The position numbers were made by a program, and so were the translations under genes. Below, piece after piece: positions 41,896-50,719 of a DNA stretch of 51,754 bases. Under the pieces are notes generated by a model, which was not told the origin of the DNA, searched no databases, and worked only from the letters and a program-made list of their open reading frames with translations. The stretch is from positions 1-51,754 of the forward strand of contig DAITPA010000006.1 of NCBI GenBank assembly GCA_036833805.1. The letters are read 5' to 3'. Origin of the DNA: PALSA-1196 sp036833805 (lineage in GTDB: Bacteria; Pseudomonadota; Gammaproteobacteria; Steroidobacterales; Steroidobacteraceae). Position 1 is the first letter of the stretch. Each line of letters begins with the position of its first letter.

Positions 41896-43236
41896 ATGAG
41901 CGATGACGGCCAGTGGCGTGAGAAGTATCGCGAGTCGTTGAGCCGTCTCTCGGCTGAAGAGGCGCGCGGCAGTCGGCTGCAAAGCGTGTTGCGGCTCCTG
42001 ATCGGGCGGCTGTGCCTGGCGGGTCAGGGGCGCGACGCGCGGCTCGACGCCGAACTGCGCAAGGTCGCCGATAGCGTGCGCAAGGGAATCGATCCGCAGG
42101 GAATCGAAGACCTGCTCGAGCCGCTGTCGCAGGCCGTTACTGTGCTCGACGTACCCGCGCAGGCCGTCCAAGCCGCGCCCGAGCCTGTGTCAGCTGCGAG
42201 CGCCGATACTGATAGCGCGCTCTCAATCCTTGAGCGCTTGGCTCTGTTGCCCGAGCTGCGGCCGATCATCACGCAGCTGCGCGCCGATGCGCCCGAATCT
42301 TTGGACACAGCCGACCTTGCCAATCTGCTGGAACGCGTGACGAGCTTGGCAAGCGAGCAGCGCGCGGCGGCGCAGCGTGAAAAGACGGAGCTTGAGCACC
42401 TCTTGCAGCAGCTGACCTCGCGCCTTGACGAAATCGCAGCGCACATTGCCGGCGAAGTCGAAGAGCAAAACGCCGCGCAGGACGACACCGAGAAGCTCAA
42501 TCTTCTGGTGAGCGGCGAAGTGGAGGCACTGAAGACCAACGTGATGCGCGCGCTCGACCTGCCGGCGCTGCGCAACCAGGTGAGCATGAGGCTCGATGCC
42601 ATCAATGGGCATCTGCACGAATTTCGCGATCGCGAAGAATCGCGCGTCAAGACCTATCGCGAACGCGTCGGACGGATGCGCTCACGCATTCGGGAACTCG
42701 AGCGCGAGACTCACAGCCTGCATGTCAGCCTGCAGGAAGAACAGCGGCTCGCGATGATCGACGCACTGACCGGTATCCCGAACCGCGCCGCTTACGATGG
42801 GCGCATGGAGCAGGAATATAGGCGCTGGAAGCGCTTCGGGCGCACTGTAGCGATCATCGCCTGGGACATCGATCGCTTCAAGGCGATCAATGATGCCTAT
42901 GGCCACAAAGCCGGCGACAAGGTGTTGCGCGTCTTCGGCCAGCAGCTCAAAAAGCACGTGCGTGAGACCGATTTCGTCGCGCGCTATGGCGGCGAGGAGT
43001 TCGTCATGCTGCTCGTCGGCTCCTCGCCGGCCGAGGCGTATACCGTTGCCGACAAGATCCGCAGCGAAATCGCCCAGCTCGCTTTTCACTTTCGCGACAA
43101 GCCGGTCACCATCACCGCGTCCTGCGGCATCACCAATTTCATCGCCGAAGATACCGCTGATGTCGCCTTTGACCGCGCGGATCGAGCGCTCTACCAGGCG
43201 AAGGAAGCCGGGCGTAACCGCTGCGTCATCGGTTAG
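41896..43236 (+). CDS. Diguanylate cyclase (GGDEF) with coiled-coil N-terminus
   Basis: 446 aa, no membrane helix. The first 270 residues are mostly helical, with long charged coiled-coil stretches; this region is probably a dimerising sensor. The GGDEF domain has the active-site loop G-G-E-E-F at 365-369. An R-E-T-D inhibitory site lies five residues before it, so c-di-GMP feedback should work. The D-x-D-R-F-K nucleotide motif is also present. It makes cyclic di-GMP and is a single-domain-output enzyme without EAL. It lies between thiolase and hmgA genes on the same strand. Confidence 0.94.
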   Translation: MSDDGQWREKYRESLSRLSAEEARGSRLQSVLRLLIGRLCLAGQGRDARLDAELRKVADSVRKGIDPQGIEDLLEPLSQAVTVLDVPAQAVQAAPEPVSAASADTDSALSILERLALLPELRPIITQLRADAPESLDTADLANLLERVTSLASEQRAAAQREKTELEHLLQQLTSRLDEIAAHIAGEVEEQNAAQDDTEKLNLLVSGEVEALKTNVMRALDLPALRNQVSMRLDAINGHLHEFRDREESRVKTYRERVGRMRSRIRELERETHSLHVSLQEEQRLAMIDALTGIPNRAAYDGRMEQEYRRWKRFGRTVAIIAWDIDRFKAINDAYGHKAGDKVLRVFGQQLKKHVRETDFVARYGGEEFVMLLVGSSPAEAYTVADKIRSEIAQLAFHFRDKPVTITASCGITNFIAEDTADVAFDRADRALYQAKEAGRNRCVIG

Positions 43237-43323
43237 CACGGGCCGCAGGGCATGGCGCCGCGGCGCTTGCCATTGGTTTCAACTGAAACTAAATTGCCTG
43301 ACAGCTTGCACGAGGCCGCCACC

Positions 43324-44460
43324 ATGAAGCGCTATATCAGCTATCCCCGCGTCGCCGGAGTTGCCTCGCGCCAGGCACACGCCGATCTGCCGCCCGACAC
43401 CTACGAGCGCGAGATGAGTAAGGACGGGTTCTTCGGCCCGGCAGCACATCTTTATCACCGTCACCCGCCGACCGGCTGGGTGCAATTCGAAGGACCGCTG
43501 CGGCCGCATGCTTTTGATCTTGCGGCACTGCCCGCTCAAATGACGCCTGCGCCGTGGGATGCGGCCGAGATTCTTGGCAATGCGGCGCTGCGCCTGCGCT
43601 TCTGGAAGAGCGCAGCGGGACGCATGGACCACCTGGTGCGCAACGCCGACGGCGATGAGCTCATCTTCATCCATAGCGGCGATGGCGAGCTGTTCTGCGA
43701 TTTCGGCCACTTGAGCTTTAGCGCCGGCGATTACATCGTGCTGCCGCGCGGCACACTGTGGCGCATCGAGGCGCATCAGGAACTCGCAGCGCTGCTGATT
43801 GAGGCGACGCAGGGCAGCTATAGCCTGCCGGAGAAAGGGCTCGTCGGAGCGCATGCGCTCTTTGATGCTGCAATGCTCGATGTACCGCAGCTCGACGCTG
43901 CATTTCACGCGCAACAGAGCGACAGCGCGCGCTGGCAAGTGCGCGTCAAGCGCCGCGCAGCTATCTCCACCATCACGTATCCGTTCAATCCACTCGACGC
44001 CGTCGGCTGGCACGGCGATCTCAGCGTAGCGCGCATCAACGTGCGCGACATCCGTCCGCTCATGAGCCACCGCTATCATCTGCCGCCGTCGGCGCATACG
44101 ACCTTCGTCACCGAGCGTTTCGTGATATGCACGTTCGTGCCGCGGCCATTCGAATCCGATCCCGGCGCCATCAAAGTTCCGTTCTTCCACAACAACGATG
44201 ACTATGATGAAGTAATCTTCTATCACGCGGGCAATTTCTTCTCGCGCGACAACATTCATCCGGGCATGGTGACACTGCATCCGTGCGGCTTCACGCACGG
44301 CCCGCACCCCAAAGCGCTCGCGAACCTGCTCAAGCAATCAAAGAGCGCGACCGACGAAGTGGCGGTGATGATTGACGCCCGCGACCCGCTCGACATCGGC
44401 GCATCCGCCAGTGCGGTCGAATGGGCCGGATATGTCGATAGTTGGCGCACCGACAAATGA
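43324..44460 (+). CDS. hmgA: Homogentisate 1,2-dioxygenase
   Basis: 378 aa from the ATG with GAGG eight bases upstream; the frame is open from 43252. Iron ligands can be seen as F-F-H-N-N-D-D-Y-D-E (His and Glu) and the later H-P-C-G-F-T-H-G-P-H-P (His). It is the shorter bacterial type. It opens the homogentisate ring to maleylacetoacetate in tyrosine/phenylalanine breakdown. Its stop overlaps the fahA start by four bases, which confirms the pathway. Confidence 0.92.
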   Translation: MKRYISYPRVAGVASRQAHADLPPDTYEREMSKDGFFGPAAHLYHRHPPTGWVQFEGPLRPHAFDLAALPAQMTPAPWDAAEILGNAALRLRFWKSAAGRMDHLVRNADGDELIFIHSGDGELFCDFGHLSFSAGDYIVLPRGTLWRIEAHQELAALLIEATQGSYSLPEKGLVGAHALFDAAMLDVPQLDAAFHAQQSDSARWQVRVKRRAAISTITYPFNPLDAVGWHGDLSVARINVRDIRPLMSHRYHLPPSAHTTFVTERFVICTFVPRPFESDPGAIKVPFFHNNDDYDEVIFYHAGNFFSRDNIHPGMVTLHPCGFTHGPHPKALANLLKQSKSATDEVAVMIDARDPLDIGASASAVEWAGYVDSWRTDK

Positions 44461-45449
44461 AGCTTGCGAGCCTGAAGAGCGCGCACCGCGACGGCCAGTT
44501 GATCATCGTCGATCGCGCGCTTCGGCGTTACGTGCCGGTGCCGCACATCGCCGCGACGCTGCAGAGTGCGCTCGACAGCTGGCAAGCGAGCGAGCCTAAG
44601 TTGCGTGCGGCGGCTATCGAGCTTGAGTCGGCAGATCCCGTGCACGCCCAACCGTTCGATGCGCGCGCCTGCGCAGCACCGCTGCCGCGAGCCTATCAGT
44701 GGCTCGACGGCAGCGCCTACCTGCACCACGTCGAGCTCGTGAGGAAGGCGCGCGGCGCTGAAATGCCCGCTTCTTTTCGCACCGATCCGCTCATGTATCA
44801 GGGTGGCTCGGATGCGCTTTTGGGCGCCTGCGACGCTGCGCCGTTCGTAAGCGAGGAGCATGGCATCGATCTGGAGGCCGAGGTCGCGGTCGTAACGGAC
44901 GATGTGCCGCTCGGCGTTACGGCTGCGGCAGCCGCCCGCCATGTGAAGCTCCTCATGCTCGTCAACGACTGGAGTCTGCGCAATCTGGTTGCGGGCGAGC
45001 TTGCCAAGGGCTTTGGCTTCCTGCAGTCGAAGCCCGCGACCGCATTTTCCGCTATTGCGGCGACCCCCGATGAGCTTGCGGACGCTTGGCGCGACGGCAA
45101 GCTCAACCTGCCGCTTCTGAGCCATATCAACGGCGAACTTCTCGGCCAGCCGAACGCGGGCGTAGACATGAGTTTCAGCTTTTATGAGCTCTTGGCGCAT
45201 GCCGCGCGCACCCGCCGGCTCGGCGCCGGCACGATCCTGGGATCCGGCACGGTCGCAAACCGCGATCCCGAGCGCGGCTGCTCGTGCCTGGCTGAGCGGC
45301 GCACCCTCGAAGTGCTAAAGTACGGTGCTGCCCGCACGCCCTTTCTCAAGTTCGGTGATCGCGTCCGCATCGAAATGCTTGCCGCGAACGGCGCCAGCAT
45401 CTTCGGCGCGCTCGACCAGGAAGTGGTGCGCAGCCGGGCAGACGTCTAG
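44457..45449 (+). CDS. fahA: Fumarylacetoacetate hydrolase (fumarylacetoacetase)
   Basis: 330 aa, bacterial short type. The metal-binding Glu/Asp residues lie in S-E-E-H-G-I-D-L-E-A-E-V-A-V and V-N-D-W-S-L-R-N-L. The substrate Lys is in K-G-F-G-F-L-Q-S-K-P. It ends with G-S-G-T-V-A-N and the E-V-L-K-Y-G strand. It splits fumarylacetoacetate into fumarate and acetoacetate, the last step after HmgA. The ATGA overlap with hmgA indicates coupled translation. The maleylacetoacetate isomerase needed between the two is not in the window. Confidence 0.93.
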   Translation: MKLASLKSAHRDGQLIIVDRALRRYVPVPHIAATLQSALDSWQASEPKLRAAAIELESADPVHAQPFDARACAAPLPRAYQWLDGSAYLHHVELVRKARGAEMPASFRTDPLMYQGGSDALLGACDAAPFVSEEHGIDLEAEVAVVTDDVPLGVTAAAAARHVKLLMLVNDWSLRNLVAGELAKGFGFLQSKPATAFSAIAATPDELADAWRDGKLNLPLLSHINGELLGQPNAGVDMSFSFYELLAHAARTRRLGAGTILGSGTVANRDPERGCSCLAERRTLEVLKYGAARTPFLKFGDRVRIEMLAANGASIFGALDQEVVRSRADV

Positions 45450-45474
45450 GCACTGACGGAATGCTTGCGAACTT

Positions 45475-46152
45475 ATGAGCGAATTCACCACGATCATGGC
45501 GCGCGATGGCCATGAGTTCCAAACATGGCTCGCCGCACCCCCGGGGCGGCCGCGCGCTGCGATCCTCGTCGTGCAGGAAATCTTTGGCGTCAACAGCCAC
45601 ATTCGCGCGGTCACCGACGGTTATGCGGCCGCGGGCTATGTCGCCATCGCACCCGCCTTATTCGATCGCGTACGCCGCGGCATAGAGCTTGGATACTCTG
45701 CTGCCGACATGCAGGAAGGCCAGGGCTACGTCAAACAGTTGCAGCGCGGGCAGACTCTCGCCGACCTGTCCGCCGCCATCGCGGTCGTGAAGCACGCCGG
45801 CCGCGTCGGAGTCGTCGGCTATTGCTGGGGTGGGACGATTGCGTATGTGGCCGCCTGCGAGCTGCCGATCGCCTGCGCCGTCGCCTACTACGGCGCCAGT
45901 ATCACGAAGGAACTTGAAAAGCAGCCGAAGTGTCCGCTCATGTATCACTTCGGAGAGCTCGACAAGCACATTACGGCGAGCGACATCGCCAAGATCAAAG
46001 CCGCGCATCCGCAGGGCGAGTTTCATACGTATCGCGCAGATCACGGTTTCAACTGCGAGCAGCGCGCAAGCTACGATGCCGCGAGCGCGCAGCTCGCGCG
46101 CGAGCGTTCGCTCGCCTTCTTCGCCAAGCACGTGGCGCGCGCCGAGGCCTGA
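45475..46152 (+). CDS. Dienelactone hydrolase family protein
   Basis: 225 aa. The triad is visible: Cys in G-Y-C-W-G-G, Asp in G-E-L-D-K-H-I, His in A-D-H-G-F. The N-terminal V-V-Q-E-I-F-G-V-N motif, with the Glu that activates the Cys, is intact. DLH enzymes open dienelactone in chlorocatechol pathways, but many family members act on other esters. It lies 25 bases after fahA and directly before the aldehyde dehydrogenase gene. Confidence 0.92.
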   Translation: MSEFTTIMARDGHEFQTWLAAPPGRPRAAILVVQEIFGVNSHIRAVTDGYAAAGYVAIAPALFDRVRRGIELGYSAADMQEGQGYVKQLQRGQTLADLSAAIAVVKHAGRVGVVGYCWGGTIAYVAACELPIACAVAYYGASITKELEKQPKCPLMYHFGELDKHITASDIAKIKAAHPQGEFHTYRADHGFNCEQRASYDAASAQLARERSLAFFAKHVARAEA

Positions 46153-47610
46153 TTGGAACTCGAACTCAAAGACGCTGGCCTGTTGCGCATGCAGGCCTAC
46201 GTTGCGGGCGCATGGATGCACGCCGCGAACGGCGCAACGCGCGAAGTCTTGAATCCGGCAACCGGAAAGAAGCTGGGTACGGTGCCGAATATGGGGGCGG
46301 CCGAAACCCGTAACGCGATCGATGCGGCCGCGAAAGCCCTGCCGGCCTGGGCGAAGAAGACGGCGCAGGAACGCGCACTCATCCTGCGCCGCTGGTACGA
46401 CCTGATGCTCGCGAATCAGGATGATCTCGCGCGCATCATGACCGCCGAACAGGGCAAGCCCTTCGCCGAGGCGCGCGCTGAGATTGCCTACGCCGCCGCG
46501 TTCATCGACTGGTTCGGCGAGGAAGGCAAACGCATCTACGGCGACGTCATTCCGGGTCATCAGCCGGACAAGCGCATTCTCGTGCTGCGCCAGCCGATCG
46601 GCGTGGTCGCCGCGATCACGCCCTGGAATTTTCCTGCGGCGATGATTACGCGCAAGGTCGCGCCGGCGCTCGCGGCGGGCTGCACCTTCGTCTGCAAGCC
46701 GGCCATTCAGACACCCTACTCGGCGCTCGCGCTCGCCGAGCTCGCCGCGCGCGCCGGCGTACCGCCCGGCGTCCTGAGCGTGCTCACGGGCGATTCGGCC
46801 GCGATCGGAGGCGAGATGACCTCACATCCTGCGGTGCGCAAGTTGACCTTTACCGGCTCGACGGCGGTCGGCAAGAAGCTGATGGCGCAGTGCGTCGGCA
46901 CCCTCAAGAAGCTCTCGCTGGAACTCGGCGGCAATGCGCCGTTCATCGTGTTCGCGGACGCCGATCTTGATGCGGCGGTCGCAGGAGCCATTGCGAGCAA
47001 ATACCGCAATACCGGCCAGACCTGCGTGTGCGCCAATCGTCTGCTCGTGCAGGATTCGGTCTATGAGGAGTTCGTCAGCAAACTCGCCGCGGCAGTTGGC
47101 AAGCTCGCGGTGGGCGATGGGCTTGCGGGACGCACCGATCAGGGGCCGCTCATCGATAAGAACGCGCTCGCCAAGGTCGAAGAGCACATCGCCGATGCGC
47201 TCGCCAAGGGCGCCCGCATCGCCTGCGGCGGCGCGCGGCACGCCTTGGGCGGTACGTTTTTCCAGCCGACGATCCTGACCGAGGTCAACTCCAGCATGCT
47301 GGTCGCGCGCGAGGAGACGTTCGGTCCGGTCGCGCCGCTGTTTCGCTTCAAATCGGAGGAGGAGGCGCTGCGCCTCGCCAACGACACTGAATTTGGCCTC
47401 GCGGCCTACTTCTATACACGTGACCTGGCGCGAGCGTGGCGCGTGAGCGAGGCGCTCGAATGCGGAATTGTCGGCCTCAACACCGGTATCATCTCAACTG
47501 AAGTCGCGCCCTTTGGCGGCATCAAGGAATCCGGCATGGGCCGCGAAGGCTCAAAGTACGGCATTCTCGACTACACCGAAATCAAATACGTCTGCGTTGG
47601 CGGCATTTGA
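46153..47610 (+). CDS. gabD: Succinate-semialdehyde dehydrogenase (GabD-type)
   Basis: 485 aa. The start is a TTG directly after the dienelactone hydrolase stop, with GAGG five bases upstream. The family N-terminus (L-K-D-A-G-L-L-R-M-Q-A-Y-V-A-G-A-W) supports it. Catalytic residues are Glu in L-E-L-G-G-N-A-P and Cys in G-Q-T-C-V-C-A-N. The T-P-W-N-F-P and G-S-T-A-V-G-K loops bind NAD(P). It oxidises succinate semialdehyde to succinate; a related aldehyde such as glutarate semialdehyde is also possible. It abuts hemH. Confidence 0.93.
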   Translation: MELELKDAGLLRMQAYVAGAWMHAANGATREVLNPATGKKLGTVPNMGAAETRNAIDAAAKALPAWAKKTAQERALILRRWYDLMLANQDDLARIMTAEQGKPFAEARAEIAYAAAFIDWFGEEGKRIYGDVIPGHQPDKRILVLRQPIGVVAAITPWNFPAAMITRKVAPALAAGCTFVCKPAIQTPYSALALAELAARAGVPPGVLSVLTGDSAAIGGEMTSHPAVRKLTFTGSTAVGKKLMAQCVGTLKKLSLELGGNAPFIVFADADLDAAVAGAIASKYRNTGQTCVCANRLLVQDSVYEEFVSKLAAAVGKLAVGDGLAGRTDQGPLIDKNALAKVEEHIADALAKGARIACGGARHALGGTFFQPTILTEVNSSMLVAREETFGPVAPLFRFKSEEEALRLANDTEFGLAAYFYTRDLARAWRVSEALECGIVGLNTGIISTEVAPFGGIKESGMGREGSKYGILDYTEIKYVCVGGI

Positions 47611-48666
47611 GTGTCGTACGTAAGTTCTCCGGAGTTCCGTCACGACGGCACCGAGCGCATTGGCGTGCTGCTCGTCAACTCGGGCACGCCGGCGTCGCTG
47701 GCAACGCGCGATGTGCGGCGCTTTCTGCGCGGACTTCTGTCCGACCGGCGCGTCGTAGAGCTGCCGCGCGCGTTGTGGCTGCCGGTCCTGTATAGCCTCA
47801 TCCTGCCGACGCGCCCCTACTTCTCGGCGCGCAAGTACGCGCGCATCTGGACGGCGCAAGGCTCGCCGATGACCACGCTCTCCAATGAGCTGCGTACCGA
47901 GCTCATCGGGGTGCTCGCGCCGTTCTCCATTGAGCTCGCCATGCTCTATGGCGAACCGACGGTTGCAAGCGCCCTGTCACGATTGCGCAACTCGGGTGCG
48001 CAGAGGATTCTCGTAGTGCCGCTCTTTCCGCAATATAGCGGCGCGAGCACCGGCGCGGTCTATGACCATGTCAATGCGGAGCTGCGCCACTGGCGCTGGC
48101 TGCCGGAGCTGCGCTTCGTCGCGGAATATCACGATCATCCGGGCTACATCGAGGCGTTGCGCGCGAGCGTCATGCAGCACTGGCAGACACACGGGCGCAC
48201 CGAGCGCTTGCTGGTGTCCTTTCACGGGATTCCGGAGCGCTACTTCCAGCGCGGCGATCCGTATTTCTGCAAGTGTCAAAAGACAGCGCGCCTGCTCGCC
48301 GAGGAACTCATGCTGCGCGATGAGCAGTGGAGCGTAAGCTTTCACTCCAGATTCGGCGGTGGCCGCTGGCTCTCGCCGTACACGGCCGACGTGATCCGTG
48401 AACTGCCGGCGAGCGGCGTCGCTGAGCTGACGGTCGTCTGCCCAGGATTTGCGATCGATTGCCTCGAGACCCTGGAAGAGATCGCCATCGAGAATCGCGA
48501 ACGCTTCCTCGCAGCCGGCGGCCAGCGCTTTCTGTACGTGCCGGCGTTGAATGCGCGCCCCGAGCACGCGCGCGCGCTTGCGGATCTGATCACGCAGCAC
48601 TGCCAGGGTTGGACGCACATCGAGCGCGGCCTGTTCCCCGCCGCAGCGCGCGACGCCTCGGCCTGA
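47611..48666 (+). CDS. hemH: Ferrochelatase
   Basis: 351 aa, starting at GTG directly after the gabD stop. It has G-V-L-L-V-N-S-G-T-P, the catalytic His in L-V-S-F-H-G-I-P-E-R-Y, the D-P-Y-F-C-K-C-Q block, S-R-F-G-G-G-R-W-L-S-P-Y-T and the end motif G-F-A-I-D-C-L-E-T-L-E-E-I. It inserts Fe2+ into protoporphyrin IX at the inner membrane. The haem made here could serve the cytochrome b561 nearby, but its place in this catabolic run is probably accidental. Confidence 0.97.
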   Translation: MSYVSSPEFRHDGTERIGVLLVNSGTPASLATRDVRRFLRGLLSDRRVVELPRALWLPVLYSLILPTRPYFSARKYARIWTAQGSPMTTLSNELRTELIGVLAPFSIELAMLYGEPTVASALSRLRNSGAQRILVVPLFPQYSGASTGAVYDHVNAELRHWRWLPELRFVAEYHDHPGYIEALRASVMQHWQTHGRTERLLVSFHGIPERYFQRGDPYFCKCQKTARLLAEELMLRDEQWSVSFHSRFGGGRWLSPYTADVIRELPASGVAELTVVCPGFAIDCLETLEEIAIENRERFLAAGGQRFLYVPALNARPEHARALADLITQHCQGWTHIERGLFPAAARDASA

Positions 48667-48672
48667 GCAGAC

Positions 48673-49392
48673 GTGCTCGGCCGCTTTCACGAGATCGCGA
48701 TCCAGACGAAGGATATCCGCGCGTCGGTCGAATTCTATGAGCGCCTCGGCTTCTCGCAGCTCGAAACGGGCGAAACCTGGACGCATCCCTATGGCGTGTT
48801 GACCGATGGACGAATATTCCTCGGGCTGCATCAGCAGCCGTTTGATTCCCCGGCACTCACTTTCGTCCACGCAGGTGTTGCAGGTTATGCGTCCGAGCTT
48901 GCAGCGAACGGTGTGACACTTTCATACCAGCGCACCGCCGAGCACGAGTTCCACATCATTGGCTTGAAGGACCCCACCGGGCAGATGCTCAGAGTCGTCG
49001 AAGCGCGCACCTACTCGCCGCTACTGCGCGGGCCGGAACGCGCGCCGCTCTGCGGTTACTTCGAGGAGTTCAGCATTCCGAGCACCGATTTCGCGCAGGC
49101 GAAGGCGTTCTGGGAGCCCCTCGGATTCGTTGCGACCGAACAGACGGACGCGCCGTACCTGCATTTGCCGCTGACGAGTGATCACCTCGACATCGCCTTT
49201 CATCGACCACGCACTCTCGATCGGCCGATGCTGGTGTTTCGCGACCGCGGCATGCACGCGCGCCTGGTGCAACTGCGCGACCTTGAGATAGGTACCTGGC
49301 ATCCGCCGCCGCACGGGCTCGACTCAAACACAAATGCCATCTTGCAAGCGCCCGAAGGCACGGCGCTCCTCTTTCTCGAGGAAGAACTCTAA
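48673..49392 (+). CDS. VOC (glyoxalase/dioxygenase fold) protein
   Basis: 239 aa, starting at GTG six bases after hemH. Two beta-alpha-beta-beta-beta units form a full VOC module: the first starts F-H-E-I-A-I-Q-T-K-D-I-R-A-S-V-E-F-Y and the second F-E-E-F-S-I-P-S-T-D-F-A-Q-A-K-A-F-W. The usual metal triad is not obvious in both halves. It could be a lyase, dioxygenase or binding protein. The substrate is unknown; it ends the plus-strand run. Confidence 0.85.
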   Translation: MLGRFHEIAIQTKDIRASVEFYERLGFSQLETGETWTHPYGVLTDGRIFLGLHQQPFDSPALTFVHAGVAGYASELAANGVTLSYQRTAEHEFHIIGLKDPTGQMLRVVEARTYSPLLRGPERAPLCGYFEEFSIPSTDFAQAKAFWEPLGFVATEQTDAPYLHLPLTSDHLDIAFHRPRTLDRPMLVFRDRGMHARLVQLRDLEIGTWHPPPHGLDSNTNAILQAPEGTALLFLEEEL

Positions 49393-49440
49393 AGCAGCCG
49401 GAGTCGTCGCAGCGCGATTTCGGCAAGGGCGCGGCCGCCT

Positions 49441-50154
49441 CTAATTTTTGACGCGCGCTACGATACGAAATTGCAGCTGCATCTCGTCTTGCACCTGCAG
49501 TGCGCCAAGTAGGGCTGTAAACGGGGCAAGACCCAGGTCGGTCTGCTTCAGTGGCAGCTCGCCCTGGGCCAGGAGTTCGTTCGAGTTCAGCGTGTAGCTT
49601 ACCGCGGCCGTGAAGCTGCGCACCTGATCGCGTATCCGCACCTCTACCTGCGTCGTTAAATGCTCGCCGTTTACATCGAAGTTCTCAGAGCGCAGCGAGA
49701 TCTGGGGATAATGTTCCGCGTCGAGGACTGCGGCACCGAGCATATTGCGACGCGTACCGTCCCTTGCCGTGTCGGGCACGTCGGCCGCAAAATCCGCGCC
49801 TTGGGCGGCGCGCAGCTCCGCTTCATCTACTGTGAGTTCCGCGACCGGCACTTCAAGTTCAAAGCTTGAGTGCGCCAGATCCTTTGCGACGTACACGGTC
49901 CCCGCCAAATCATGCGATGCGACAATATGATTGTGGCCGGCGCGCGCGAGCGTGCCGCCGCGATACACACGCACGATGAGTAGTGATTCACTGCCGACCA
50001 CTTCATACGCCTGACCCAGCGCTGGATGTCCGGCCACCGCCTGCCGGTTGGCCGACGCCTCACTCTTATGAGTCTGCGCTGCGCAGCCAGCGAGCACGAG
50101 AGCAACGCTGACGGCGCCGAGCGCACGAATGTTGCAAGTGGCATGTATCGGCAT
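49441..50154 (-). CDS. YceI-like lipoprotein
   Basis: 237 aa from the ATG with AGGA nine bases upstream; the frame is open to 50409 across the opposing gene. A signal peptide ends L-V-L-A-G-C, a lipobox. The mature part is a YceI lipocalin-like barrel, with R-A-G-H-N-H-I-V-A near its start and F-E-L-E-V-P-V and D-T-A-R-D-G-T-R-R-N-M-L further on. YceI proteins bind isoprenoid chains such as ubiquinone-8. It is divergent from the cytochrome b561 gene; only 13 bases separate the two start codons. Confidence 0.88.
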   Translation of the reverse strand: MPIHATCNIRALGAVSVALVLAGCAAQTHKSEASANRQAVAGHPALGQAYEVVGSESLLIVRVYRGGTLARAGHNHIVASHDLAGTVYVAKDLAHSSFELEVPVAELTVDEAELRAAQGADFAADVPDTARDGTRRNMLGAAVLDAEHYPQISLRSENFDVNGEHLTTQVEVRIRDQVRSFTAAVSYTLNSNELLAQGELPLKQTDLGLAPFTALLGALQVQDEMQLQFRIVARVKN

Positions 50155-50167
50155 AAGCTTAGGTCCT

Positions 50168-50719
50168 ATGCAGTTACGCAATTCTACCGCCCGCTGGGGC
50201 AGCGTCGCGCAGTTTCTGCACTGGCTCATCGTGGCGCTCATCATCACGCAAGTGGTCCTGGCACTCTCCGCGGAGCGACTGCACGGCATGGCAAAACTCG
50301 CCATGCTCGCGCGCCACAAATCAGTGGGAATCACAATCTTGATGCTGGCGGTGGTGCGCCTCGTGTGGCGGCTCGTCAATCCAACACCGCCGCTGCCTTC
50401 TACGCTCAAGCCCTACGAGCGCGTGCTCGCCAACTTCACGCACACGGCACTCTACGTGCTGATCTTTGCGATGCCGATTACGGGCTGGATCATGACGTCG
50501 GCACGCGGCTTCCCGGCGAGCTGGTTCAATCTCTTTCAGCTTCCGGATCTGGTGGCGAAGAACCGTGCGCTGTACGAGGCGATGCAGGAGACGCATGAAG
50601 CCCTGGCGTTGACTTTGGGCGCGGTCGCGACCCTGCATCTGCTAGCGGCGCTCAAACACCACTTCGTACTGAAGGACACCGTGCTGCGGCGCATGTTGCC
50701 ATTCACGAAAGTACCCTAA
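50168..50719 (+). CDS. cybB: Cytochrome b561
   Basis: 183 aa with four membrane helices. Haem-ligand His residues are in Q-F-L-H-W-L-I-V, A-R-H-K-S-V-G, E-T-H-E-A and L-K-H-H-F. It should move electrons between quinone and periplasmic acceptors. The ATG at 50168 has AGG nearby and a normal family N-terminus (N-S-T-A-R-W-G-S-V-A-Q); an upstream ATG at 50129 lies inside the opposing gene. A second YceI gene follows at once, the common cybB-yceI pairing. Confidence 0.94.
   Translation: MQLRNSTARWGSVAQFLHWLIVALIITQVVLALSAERLHGMAKLAMLARHKSVGITILMLAVVRLVWRLVNPTPPLPSTLKPYERVLANFTHTALYVLIFAMPITGWIMTSARGFPASWFNLFQLPDLVAKNRALYEAMQETHEALALTLGAVATLHLLAALKHHFVLKDTVLRRMLPFTKVP

Noticed and set aside
43279..44337. 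352-codon open frame opposite hmgA
   Set aside because: Antisense shadow of a well-conserved dioxygenase gene.
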